A stretch of 26,060 nucleotides of DNA. It comes from CAYXVB01 sp964467785. Lineage in GTDB: Bacteria; Bdellovibrionota; UBA1018. Location of the stretch: positions 1 through 26,060 of the forward strand of contig CAYXVB010000035.1 in the NCBI GenBank assembly GCA_964467785.1. Reading direction: 5' to 3'. The position numbers and the translations under genes are program-made. This document shows positions 14,441 through 21,193 of this stretch, piece after piece; positions within the stretch are counted from its first letter, which is position 1; every line of letters starts with the position of its first letter. The notes under the pieces are model-generated. The model ran no database searches, had not been told where the DNA came from, and was given only the letters and a program-made list of their open reading frames with translations.

Positions 14441-15578
14441 ATGGGGACTTCAAGGAGCTCAGTTTCTGCACCATGGTCGAGAGAGCTTTGATCTGGGCGC
14501 CTTCCCGGGTAGGGTAATTGCTCCCGGTATAGCCCCACCAGTCCCAGCAGCCAAAGGGGTTGCCGGCGCTGGTCGTCGCGCTGGGATAAAGCATCACGAT
14601 CCGATTGGTCTCCGCCCATTCGTTGTATCCGGCGCTCGTGGCAAAAGTGTCCTGAGTGAACTCCGGACTCTGCCCGCAGCCGTGGAGGGCGACGTGCAAA
14701 CGGCAGGGGGTCGTGCCGTTGTCTGCGCTTCGGCAGGAGTCGGGAATGTAAATCCACCCCTTGGTGCCCAAGACGCCCTTGGGGCTGTCCGCGACGAATT
14801 CGGTCTGATCAAACGGCAGGAGATTGGAAGTTTTGAAGGTTCCCCGGGGAGAAAGCGGGGCCTCTCCAGCGTAGAGGGTTGCCAGGATGGCGCCCGCGCC
14901 ATCCCATCTGCAGCGATTGAGCCAAGGTTTGCCCTGTTGGTCGCACTGGATTCCGGTATCCAGTGTCGGAAAACCGTGGGCTACGGCGAGGTTCGTCTTG
15001 GTCTCGATGTTTTCCTCGGGGAGAAGCTCGGCGAAGTAGGCCTCGAGCTTTGCGGCGGCGGCGGGTTTGACGATCGTGTCGACCGTACCTTGGATGATGA
15101 AGATGCTACCGCGTGCACGGAGGGTTTCGAGAGGATCGATCTGCTTTTTTGCGGCGAAGTCGCGGGTCGCCGCCAAGAGCTCTGGCACCTGGACGATGTC
15201 GGGATTGCCCATGCAATCGCGTTGGGCGGTCTTGCCATCGCCTTTGGCGCAGTAGTAGGGGCCGCCGGCGACGGTCGCGGCGCCGCGGAAGATCGAGGAG
15301 CGCGCCACTAGTAGCTGCACGGCCATCATCGCGCCGGAGGAAATGCCGGAAACGGTCACGGACTGCGGATCGATCGGCAGGGCTTGCAGCTTGGCCGACG
15401 TGCCTGTCGGAACGCCGGTCGGCCAAGAAAAGGTGCGTGTCGCGTTGGCGATGGGAGCCGCGGATACCGCGGGCGAAGGCGCCTGCGAGGGCGCGGGAGA
15501 GGAACTGGCGTTGGGCGCCGCGTGGCCCGCTGAAGCGAGCAGCAAGGCGACGAGGCCCGTACTTTGGAATAGTCTCAT
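14439..15578 (-). CDS. secreted poly(3-hydroxybutyrate) depolymerase-like esterase, type II catalytic domain
   Basis: This 379-aa protein has a Sec signal peptide (cleavage near AGHA|AP at residue 20) and then a Ser/Ala/Pro linker. The lipase box GISSG has Ser80 as nucleophile, followed by GAATVAGGPYYCA. Asp167 (in QGTVDTIV) and His201 (in AHGFPT) complete the triad; the Asp-to-His spacing of 34 matches Penicillium funiculosum PHB depolymerase (Ser39/Asp121/His155). The oxyanion segment VALHGCGQSPEF (about 296-307) is C-terminal, which marks the circularly permuted type II class. A PSATTS...NPFGCWDWWGY substrate-side region follows. No polymer-binding domain is present after the catalytic part, so it may act on soluble oligomers or amorphous PHB. 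The AGGAG site before the ATG at 15578 fits. Subclass by motif order. Confidence 0.85.
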   Translation of the reverse strand: MRLFQSTGLVALLLASAGHAAPNASSSPAPSQAPSPAVSAAPIANATRTFSWPTGVPTGTSAKLQALPIDPQSVTVSGISSGAMMAVQLLVARSSIFRGAATVAGGPYYCAKGDGKTAQRDCMGNPDIVQVPELLAATRDFAAKKQIDPLETLRARGSIFIIQGTVDTIVKPAAAAKLEAYFAELLPEENIETKTNLAVAHGFPTLDTGIQCDQQGKPWLNRCRWDGAGAILATLYAGEAPLSPRGTFKTSNLLPFDQTEFVADSPKGVLGTKGWIYIPDSCRSADNGTTPCRLHVALHGCGQSPEFTQDTFATSAGYNEWAETNRIVMLYPSATTSAGNPFGCWDWWGYTGSNYPTREGAQIKALSTMVQKLSSLKSP

Positions 15579-15618
15579 GGGGGCTCCTGAGCGATTTGGC
15601 TGTTCGGGAGGAGGCTTA

Positions 15619-16158
15619 CTACTGGGGAGACTTTTGCTTCAAGGCGAATTTTGCCATCTGCTGCACGGTTTCCCGAAGCGCATCGATCTGCCCGGGCTCC
15701 CGCAGGTCGCCCAAGCCGATTTCATGGATTGCCAGGCCTGAAAGGGGGACTCCGTAGCGTTGGAGAAAATAATGGGCGGCTAAAACGGCGGTACGCCGAT
15801 TTCCGTCTTCGAAAAAATGGTCGAGCACGAGCCCCGCGTAGATGTCCACCGCGGCATCGATGGGAGATCCCGCTTCGGCGATTCCTGTCGCCCGGTGGAG
15901 CTTGTCGCGGGTGCCCGCCTTGGGATCCGCGATCAGCGAGTAGGTTTCGGTGCGGCCGCTCGGCAGCTGCAAAGTCACCGTTCCGGTTCGCCACACTTTG
16001 TCCTGCTCATCTTCTTTGCGGCCGGTACAGATCGCGTTGAGGCGGGCCAGCTCGAACGTGGTCAGGAGAGCGCGGTGCACCGCGAGGCTTTCGGCCACTT
16101 CGAGGGCGCGTTCAAAGCGGGTGATCTCCAACTGCCGTTTCAGGGAGTCCGATGACAT
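15619..16158 (-). CDS. Doc/Fic-fold protein, putative AMPylase or kinase toxin
   Basis: This 179-aa protein has the Fic core motif H114-FFEDGNRRT near the C-terminal half, followed by AVLAAHYFLQRYG. That wording is closer to Doc (P1 HIFNDANKRT) than to classical Fic, and like Doc it lacks the second Arg (Val at the equivalent position). Doc is known to phosphorylate EF-Tu, whereas typical Fic proteins AMPylate. Before the core lie helices FERALEVAESLAVH and a strand block (WRTGTVTLQLPSGRTETYSLI) probably forming the flap. The ATG at 16158 is used; a long frame from 16398 would add a Val/Pro-rich, low-complexity lead that is unlikely to be translated. No obvious antitoxin neighbour is seen. 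Confidence 0.78.
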   Translation of the reverse strand: MSSDSLKRQLEITRFERALEVAESLAVHRALLTTFELARLNAICTGRKEDEQDKVWRTGTVTLQLPSGRTETYSLIADPKAGTRDKLHRATGIAEAGSPIDAAVDIYAGLVLDHFFEDGNRRTAVLAAHYFLQRYGVPLSGLAIHEIGLGDLREPGQIDALRETVQQMAKFALKQKSPQ

Positions 16159-16225
16159 GTCCACAGAATGACTGACGAGCGACCGCGCGGTCAAGCGCGT
16201 GATTTCTGATTGTGTTACCCTGAAG

Positions 16226-16237
16226 GTCCTTAAGGAC
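16226..16237. promoter_or_regulatory. perfect 12-bp palindrome GTCCTTAAGGAC in the fic-clpS intergenic region
   Basis: GTCCTTAAGGAC is self-complementary and lies between the divergent Doc/Fic gene and clpS. It could be an operator for a dimeric regulator. A repetitive GGGGAC tract follows directly toward clpS. No regulator is identified. Confidence 0.35.
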
Positions 16238-16245
16238 TTGAGGAC

Positions 16246-16269
16246 GGGGACGGGGACGGGGACGGGGAT
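16246..16269 (+). repeat. short GGGGAC tandem repeat upstream of clpS
   Basis: Three GGGGAC units and a fourth GGGGAT form a microsatellite-like tract at 16246-16269. It degenerates into related GAGGAC units up to about 16290, immediately before the clpS start. Its function is unknown; slippage could change the 5' leader. Confidence 0.75.
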
Positions 16270-16293
16270 GAGGACGGGTATGAGGACGAGCAG

Positions 16294-16782
16294 ATGATGA
16301 CCACGATGACCCATGACGACGACCGTGAGGGTTTGAGCTACTGCGCCGCAACGCGATTGGCTAGGAGTTTGGCCCGGAGCGGAAACCACGGATCCCACTG
16401 GCGCAGAGGGTCTCCTTTGGGGCAGGATCCCGGGCGGCCCGCGCGCGAGGAGGAAGGTGGCGATGGGGACGTTGCCCTATCGGAAGAGATCGAGGAAGGT
16501 CGGCCGCAACTCCGCCCGACGTCGAAGGAGCCGTCCAAATACGCTGTTGTGCTGCACAATGACGATTACACGACGATGGATTTCGTGGTCGAGGTTTTGC
16601 AGCGCTTCTTTAAGAAGACGGGGGACGAGGCGGTGCGGATCATGCTCAAGGTTCATCAAGATGGGCGCGGCGTCGCGGGGGTCTACAGTTACGAGATCGC
16701 CGAAACCAAGTCCGTCCAGGTCAATGACCACGCGCAAGCGCGTGGGTTCCCACTGAAAAGCACGGTGGAGGAGGCGACTTAA
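16294..16782 (+). CDS. clpS: ATP-dependent Clp protease adaptor ClpS
   Basis: The adaptor binds N-degron substrates (N-terminal Leu/Phe/Tyr/Trp) and hands them to ClpA. The conserved core is about 80 residues, with KYAVVLHNDDYTTMDFVVEV, MLKVHQDGRG and EIAETKSVQVND. The Asn-Asp-Asp and following Thr/Met of NDDYTTM, and the His of VHQDG, form the hydrophobic N-end-residue pocket in E. coli ClpS. The open frame from 16294 gives 162 aa, about 55 longer than typical. The extra N-terminus is low-complexity (Arg/Gly/Glu-rich), so the true start may be internal, although no better in-frame start with a ribosome site was found. The clpA start follows its stop by two bases, so the two are cotranscribed and coupled. 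Confidence 0.92.
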   Translation: MMTTMTHDDDREGLSYCAATRLARSLARSGNHGSHWRRGSPLGQDPGRPAREEEGGDGDVALSEEIEEGRPQLRPTSKEPSKYAVVLHNDDYTTMDFVVEVLQRFFKKTGDEAVRIMLKVHQDGRGVAGVYSYEIAETKSVQVNDHAQARGFPLKSTVEEAT

Positions 16783-16784
16783 TC

Positions 16785-19340
16785 ATGATCGGACGCAAAG
16801 CAGAAGCCGTTCTAAATCGTGCCGTCCGCTACGCGGTCGAGCAGGAGCATGAGTACTTCACCCTGGAGCACGTCATGTGGAGCCTGCTCGCCGAAAGCGA
16901 CATCTCCGAGCTGATCCGTGCGTGCGGCGGCAATCCTCGCGAGCTCAAGCAGGCGCTCGAGGCCTACATGCAGGTGGAGGTGCCTAAGGCGCAGGGGCGC
17001 CCAGATGCGCAGCCGCGCCCCGGCAAGGTCGACAACGACGAGGGCGAAGAGTCCTCCGAGTCCCCGGTGGATCATCCGGTCGCGACGGTCGGCATTCAGC
17101 GCCTGGTGCAGCGGGCGCTTTTTCATGTTCAATCCGCGGGCAAGGACGAGATCCAACCCTCTGACCTTTTGGTCGCCTTTTTTCAGTCCAAGGAATCCTA
17201 TTCGCTGCATCTGCTGGCCAAGCAGGGGATCGAGCGCCTCGATGTACTCAACTTTCTCAGCCATGGGCTGCGCAAGGACGGCGGGAGCGCGGAGAACGGC
17301 GACTTTTCGGGCGGCTTTGGCGATGAGGTCCGCAAGCAGATGCGCGAAGGCGAGTCTCCGGACGGAGGAGCGAACGGCGCCGGAGGCGGCGCTGCGGGCG
17401 AGTCCAAGATCGATCCGCTGAAGGCGTTCACGCTCAATCTCAACGAGCGCGCGCGGATGGGCCGGATCGATCCGTTGATCGGGCGCGAATCCGAGCTGGA
17501 GCGGATGATTCAGACGCTTTGCCGGCGCCGCAAGAACAATCCCTTGCTTGTCGGCGAGGCGGGCGTGGGCAAGACGGCCCTGGCCGAGGGCCTGGCGCTT
17601 CGGATCGTCAACGAAGAGGTGCCGGATCTTCTGCATAACGCGGTGATTTACGCCTTGGATCTAGGCTCATTGATCGCGGGCACGAAGTTTCGCGGCGATT
17701 TCGAGCAGCGTTTGAAGCGCGTCCTCTCCTCTTTGCAGAAAAAAAAGGAGCAGGGCCTGCTTCCCATTCTTTTAATTGACGAGATCCACACCATCGTTGG
17801 CGCGGGCGCGGTGAGCGGCGGGGCGCTTGATGCGGCCAATCTTCTCAAGCCGGCGCTCGCTCAGGGCGATCTTCGCTGCATCGGCTCGACGACCTATCCC
17901 GAATACCGCAATGTCTTCGAAAAGGACCATGCGCTGGCGCGCCGATTCCAAAAGATCGACATCGCCGAGCCGGGAATCGAGGACGCGGTCCAGATCCTGA
18001 CCGGGCTCAAGCCGAGGTTCGAGGAGCATCACGGGGTGCACTACACTCCCGAGGCGATCCGCGCCGCGGTGGAGCTCTCCGTCAAGCACCTGTCCGAGCG
18101 TTACCTTCCCGACAAGGCGATCGACGTGGTGGACGAAGCGGGGGCTCGCGCCCGCATCCTCAAGTCCAAGCTCCAGGCCGCGGCCGAGCAGCAGCCCGCC
18201 CGAGCTCACGATCAGCGGGAGCAACGCGAACAAAAGGATCAGCCGGCGCAGGCGTCCCCAGGTTCCCAGGGGTCCCAGGGGTCCGATGTCCCGACGACGA
18301 TCACCGCCGAGCTGATCGAGGAGATGGTCGCGCAGATCGCGCGAATTCCGGCGCGGACCGTCAGCGTCAGCCAAAAAGATCGGTTGCGCAACCTGGAGCG
18401 TGACCTTCGCCTCTCCGTTTTTGGGCAGGATGCCGCGGTCGACGCGCTGGTGACGGCGATCCGGCTGGCTCGCTCGGGGCTCCGGAGCGGGGAGCGCCCG
18501 GTGGGGTCGTTCCTCTTCTGTGGACCGACGGGCGTAGGCAAGACGGAGCTTTCAAAGCAGCTCGCGCATTGCCTGGGCGTGCCGTTTCTCCGATTCGACA
18601 TGAGCGAGTATTCCGAAAAGCATACGGTCTCTCGCCTCATCGGGGCCCCTCCTGGCTACGTGGGTTTCGATCAGGCGGGCCTGCTCACGGACGCGATCCT
18701 CAAAAATCCGCACTCGGTGGTACTGCTCGACGAGATCGAAAAAGCCCATCCCGAGATTTGGAACATCTTGCTCCAAGTGATGGACCACGGGACGTTGACG
18801 GATAACAATGGTCGGCGCGCGGACTTCCGCAATGCCGTGATCATCATGACCTCCAACGTCGGCTCGCGCGACATGGAGCGCCGGCCCCTGGGGATGGGCG
18901 ATGTCTCGGCGCTCGGCAATGCCGGGGCGCAGAAGGCGCTCGAACAGACCTTCAGTCCTGAGTTTCGCAACCGGCTTGATGCGATTGTCTTCTTCAATCC
19001 GCTCTCTCCCGCGGTGGTCGCGCAAGTGGTGGGCAAGGTGCTCGTGGAGCTCGAGTCGCAGCTCCTCTCCAAGGGCGTGGAGGCCGAGTTCACAATCGAG
19101 GCGCGGGAGTGGTTGGCGCGCAAAGGTTATGACCGTCAGATGGGCGCGCGCCCGCTCTCCCGTTTGATCCAGGACAAGATCAAGAAGGCCTTGGCGGAAG
19201 AAATTCTCTTTGGTCGCCTAGAAAACGGGGGCGAAGTGAAGATCGGACTCGATGTCGCCCGGGACGAGCTGACCTTCGACATCCGTGCGCGCGCGCCGGA
19301 TTCCCGCGAGGAGCGGGTCGTGGAAACCGTGCCGCACTAA
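16785..19340 (+). CDS. clpA: ATP-dependent Clp protease ATP-binding subunit ClpA
   Basis: This 851-aa AAA+ unfoldase (E. coli ClpA has 758) feeds substrates to ClpP. It has the N-domain (about 1-165) with repeated EHVMWSLLAE and DLLVAFFQSKE helices, D1 with Walker A GEAGVGKT at 257-264 and DEIHTIVGAGA, and D2 with Walker A GPTGVGKT at 580-587. D2 also carries APPGYVGFDQAG and the sensor segment MTSNVGSRD, and C-terminal KGYDRQMGARPLSRLIQDKI. The extra length is two low-complexity linkers, one after the N-domain (Gly/Ser-rich) and one between D1 and D2 (Gln/Glu/Ser-rich). The ClpP-contact loop, IGL in E. coli, reads PLGM here. It is coupled to clpS by two bases, with GGAGGAGG just before its ATG. 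Confidence 0.96.
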   Translation: MIGRKAEAVLNRAVRYAVEQEHEYFTLEHVMWSLLAESDISELIRACGGNPRELKQALEAYMQVEVPKAQGRPDAQPRPGKVDNDEGEESSESPVDHPVATVGIQRLVQRALFHVQSAGKDEIQPSDLLVAFFQSKESYSLHLLAKQGIERLDVLNFLSHGLRKDGGSAENGDFSGGFGDEVRKQMREGESPDGGANGAGGGAAGESKIDPLKAFTLNLNERARMGRIDPLIGRESELERMIQTLCRRRKNNPLLVGEAGVGKTALAEGLALRIVNEEVPDLLHNAVIYALDLGSLIAGTKFRGDFEQRLKRVLSSLQKKKEQGLLPILLIDEIHTIVGAGAVSGGALDAANLLKPALAQGDLRCIGSTTYPEYRNVFEKDHALARRFQKIDIAEPGIEDAVQILTGLKPRFEEHHGVHYTPEAIRAAVELSVKHLSERYLPDKAIDVVDEAGARARILKSKLQAAAEQQPARAHDQREQREQKDQPAQASPGSQGSQGSDVPTTITAELIEEMVAQIARIPARTVSVSQKDRLRNLERDLRLSVFGQDAAVDALVTAIRLARSGLRSGERPVGSFLFCGPTGVGKTELSKQLAHCLGVPFLRFDMSEYSEKHTVSRLIGAPPGYVGFDQAGLLTDAILKNPHSVVLLDEIEKAHPEIWNILLQVMDHGTLTDNNGRRADFRNAVIIMTSNVGSRDMERRPLGMGDVSALGNAGAQKALEQTFSPEFRNRLDAIVFFNPLSPAVVAQVVGKVLVELESQLLSKGVEAEFTIEAREWLARKGYDRQMGARPLSRLIQDKIKKALAEEILFGRLENGGEVKIGLDVARDELTFDIRARAPDSREERVVETVPH

Positions 19341-19368
19341 TGCCTTCGGAGTAGCCCTTGGGGCTTGC

Positions 19369-19396
19369 TTGCAAATCGGCCGAACTGCTTTAATAT
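19369..19396 (+). promoter_or_regulatory. candidate promoter for the small outer-membrane protein gene
   Basis: TTGCAA (19369-19374) and TAATAT (19391-19396) are spaced 16 bases and lie about 35 bases upstream of the ATG at 19432. Each matches sigma-70 consensus at four of six positions. This would give an independent transcript from clpA. Confidence 0.35.
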
Positions 19397-19431
19397 TAAG
19401 CTACGAATTCTCCATTGGAGGGAGTTGTCGT

Positions 19432-20010
19432 ATGCGCAAAGTGATTCGGGCGATCGCGTTCTTGGTTACGTTGGCGGCGGGTTTCGATGCAGGGATGAGT
19501 GAGGCCCGGGCCGCTGCGGCCTATGCTCCCACCTCTTTCGAGATCGTTTATCAGCCGGTTTATTCCATGGCCACGGGCGGCCCGAGCGAGCAGCTGGCGG
19601 CGGGCGGCGGAGGTCTTCGTCTCGGATTCGAAATGGCACCGATGATCGGCTTCGAATTGGGGGGGTTTTTGGATCCGTATGCTTTTGGTGGCGTCCCGGG
19701 GCTGGGTGGCGGCTCGACTTACGCCGCGCGCGCGACGGCGGGATTTGCCCTGGCTCCGCACCCTTCTCTCCGGCTCACTTTGGGCGCGGATGCCAACTGG
19801 TTCTTCAATCCTCCGGCGGAGTTCATTCCCACCGGCGAGAAGGACTTTGGAATCGTGGGCGGCGCCCGAATACTGATCGGCGGACTGGCTAAATTCTTTG
19901 TGGGCGCCGAGTACCGGTATCCCCTGGCCGCGATTTTTACCTACAATGGAAATGCCGTGCGGAATACGGCAGTCCTGGGCACGATCGGTTTGCACTTCGG
20001 CGGGTTCTAA
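19432..20010 (+). CDS. putative small outer-membrane beta-barrel protein
   Basis: This 192-aa protein has a clear signal peptide (basic MRKVIR, hydrophobic AIAFLVTLAAG, cleavage near ARA|AA). The mature part is made of alternating amphipathic strands with Gly-rich turns (FEIVYQPVYSMATG, GLRLGFEMA, FELGGFLDPYAF, ARATAGFALA, LRLTLGADANWFFN, FFVGAEYRYPLAAIF). It ends TIGLHFGGF with a terminal Phe, as outer-membrane barrels do. The size fits an eight-stranded barrel. AGGGAG lies before the ATG at 19432. It is not a recognised family, and the role (pore, anchor or adhesin) is open. It sits between clpA and aat but seems unrelated in function. Confidence 0.7.
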   Translation: MRKVIRAIAFLVTLAAGFDAGMSEARAAAAYAPTSFEIVYQPVYSMATGGPSEQLAAGGGGLRLGFEMAPMIGFELGGFLDPYAFGGVPGLGGGSTYAARATAGFALAPHPSLRLTLGADANWFFNPPAEFIPTGEKDFGIVGGARILIGGLAKFFVGAEYRYPLAAIFTYNGNAVRNTAVLGTIGLHFGGF

Positions 20011-20058
20011 TCGCCTCGAGTGGTCAACCTGCTCTTGCGGGTCGGAGTCCGGAGTCCA

Positions 20059-20097
20059 TTGGGCTAATGGGACTTTTGAAAAGTCTCTTTGGCCCAA
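20059..20097. terminator. long hairpin between convergent genes, candidate bidirectional terminator
   Basis: TTGGGC..GGGACTTTT pairs with AAAAGTCTC..GCCCAA around a single G, giving a nearly continuous stem of about 18 bp with one T/T mismatch and a few wobble pairs. It lies about 50 bases after the barrel gene and about 50 before the aat stop on the other strand. There is no clear T tract. A second small palindrome (AGCTCT AAA AGAGCT, 20140-20154) overlaps the aat stop. Confidence 0.6.
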
Positions 20098-20143
20098 GAG
20101 CGGCGAGTGCGAACTCAAGACAGCGATCTCTTGAGCACGAGCT

Positions 20144-20806
20144 CTAAAAGAGCTGAAGTCCGCGTCCTTGAGTGGCTTCCAGCTTCGTCAGATAGTCGAG
20201 TTTAGGGATTTCGCGCGCGCCGAGCGCCTCCATATGTGGCGTGAGCATTTGGATGTCGATCCAATCCAAGCCGCGTTCCCGCAGGTGGCCCACGAGATGA
20301 AGGAGCGCAAGCTTGGAGGTGTCGCTTTCGCGATGGAACATGCTTTCGCCGGCAAAACATCCCGCGACGTTGACGCCGTAAATGCCGCCCACGAGAGCCT
20401 CGCCGCTCCAGACTTCGACCGAGTGAGCGATCCCCAGTCGGTGGAGAGTCAGGTAGGCTGTTTTTAGCTCCGGAGTGATCCAGGTGCCGTTTTGGCCGGG
20501 GCGGGGGACGCGGGAGCACTGAGTGATGACCCGTTCAAAGGCTTCGTCGATGGAATATCGGTAGCGACCGAGGCCGCGGCGGCGGGAGCGTTCGAGGGAG
20601 CGGGGAATGTGCAGTCGGTCGAACTCCAGGACTGCGCGCCTTTCGGGACAGAACCAGAGCAGCGGCGCGTTCTCCGACGGCCAGGGAAAGATTCCAAGGC
20701 TGTAGGCCAGGACGAGGGATTCGGGGTGAAGGTCGCCTCCAATCGCGATCAATCCGTCGGGCGAGGTGTCGACTTCCCTGGGGTTCGGAAATTGCGTGAC
20801 AGGCAT
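20144..20806 (-). CDS. aat: leucyl/phenylalanyl-tRNA-protein transferase
   Basis: This 220-aa enzyme adds Leu or Phe from aminoacyl-tRNA to proteins with N-terminal Lys or Arg, making them ClpS/ClpAP substrates. Family motifs are clear: FPNPREVDTSPDGLIAIGGDLHPESLVLAYS at the start and GIFPWPSENAPLLWFCPERRAVL. In the catalytic half are TWITPELKTAYLTLHRLGIAHSVEVW and GGIYGVNVAGCFAGESMFHRESDTSKLALLHL, followed by WIDIQMLTPHMEALGAREI. This is the standard GNAT-related Aat layout. The ATG at 20806 has no strong ribosome site. It is divergent, by 42 bases, from the small basic protein gene. Its closeness to clpS/clpA repeats the functional link seen in E. coli, where aat lies near clpA. Confidence 0.95.
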   Translation of the reverse strand: MPVTQFPNPREVDTSPDGLIAIGGDLHPESLVLAYSLGIFPWPSENAPLLWFCPERRAVLEFDRLHIPRSLERSRRRGLGRYRYSIDEAFERVITQCSRVPRPGQNGTWITPELKTAYLTLHRLGIAHSVEVWSGEALVGGIYGVNVAGCFAGESMFHRESDTSKLALLHLVGHLRERGLDWIDIQMLTPHMEALGAREIPKLDYLTKLEATQGRGLQLF

Positions 20807-20848
20807 GCTGTTTCAGTTTAGAGATCGGGATCATAGGAGACAACGAGA

Positions 20849-21049
20849 ATGAGTACCGCTCAAACCACCGCCACCACGACCGCTGCTGCCCGCAACGCGA
20901 AGAAGGCATCCCGCCGCGCCGGCAAGAAAAAGCTCGTGGCCAAGCTCCGCGCTGACAAGGAAACCGCCAAGACCTACTTTGGCTCCAAGGCCAAGCGCGC
21001 CGCGGACAAGAAGTCGGCTTATCGCAAGAAGAAGAGCCGCAAAAAGTAA
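20849..21049 (+). CDS. small highly basic protein, function unknown
   Basis: The 66-aa product is Lys/Arg/Ala-rich: roughly a Thr/Ala start, then alternating basic residues with NAKKASRRAGKKK, VAKLRADKETAKTYF, SKAKRAADKK and a run of basic residues at the end. The pattern resembles ribosome-associated or nucleic-acid-binding basic peptides, but no family is certain; it is not S20 or another named ribosomal protein. An AGGAG stretch precedes the ATG at 20849. It is divergent from aat with a 42-base gap, and followed after about 46 bases by a strong hairpin. Expression as its own small transcript is therefore likely. Confidence 0.75.
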   Translation: MSTAQTTATTTAAARNAKKASRRAGKKKLVAKLRADKETAKTYFGSKAKRAADKKSAYRKKKSRKK

Positions 21050-21095
21050 TTCTCGCTGACCTCTTCGCAGGGCGGCTGAATTCAAATTCCTTTAG

Positions 21096-21151
21096 ATCCG
21101 GGGGTCTCGGACCGGCGCCGAAAGTGCGCTACTGGTTCGGTACTCCCGGAT
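21096..21151 (+). terminator. long hairpin terminator after the small basic protein gene
   Basis: ATCCGGGGGT at the start pairs with ACTCCCGGAT at the end (10 bp including one G-T), and inside it CTCGGACC pairs with GGTTCGG (about 7 bp, one wobble). A GGCGC/GCGC mini-stem closes the top. It is followed by TTTCTTT from 21152, giving intrinsic-terminator character. An alternative reading is a structured RNA of about 56 nt. It is not a tRNA: there is no anticodon arm or D-arm pattern. Confidence 0.7.
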
Positions 21152-21193
21152 TTTCTTTGCGAAAGTCTGTTTTGCGTTTCATTCTTGGCTTAT

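Noticed and set aside
16159..16398. Longer start for the Doc/Fic gene from 16398
   Set aside because: Would add a Val/Pro-rich low-complexity lead that is the complement of the GGGGAC repeat and the clpS start region.
16463..16756. Alternative protein read from the ATG at 16463 with strong upstream AGGAGGAAGG
   Set aside because: It is a different frame from the conserved ClpS core and has an Arg/Ser-rich shadow composition.
21096..21151. tRNA-like folding (ATCCGGG...CCCGGAT)
   Set aside because: The stem is 10 bp with nested inner stems and no D-arm, anticodon arm or CCA end; better described as a hairpin terminator.
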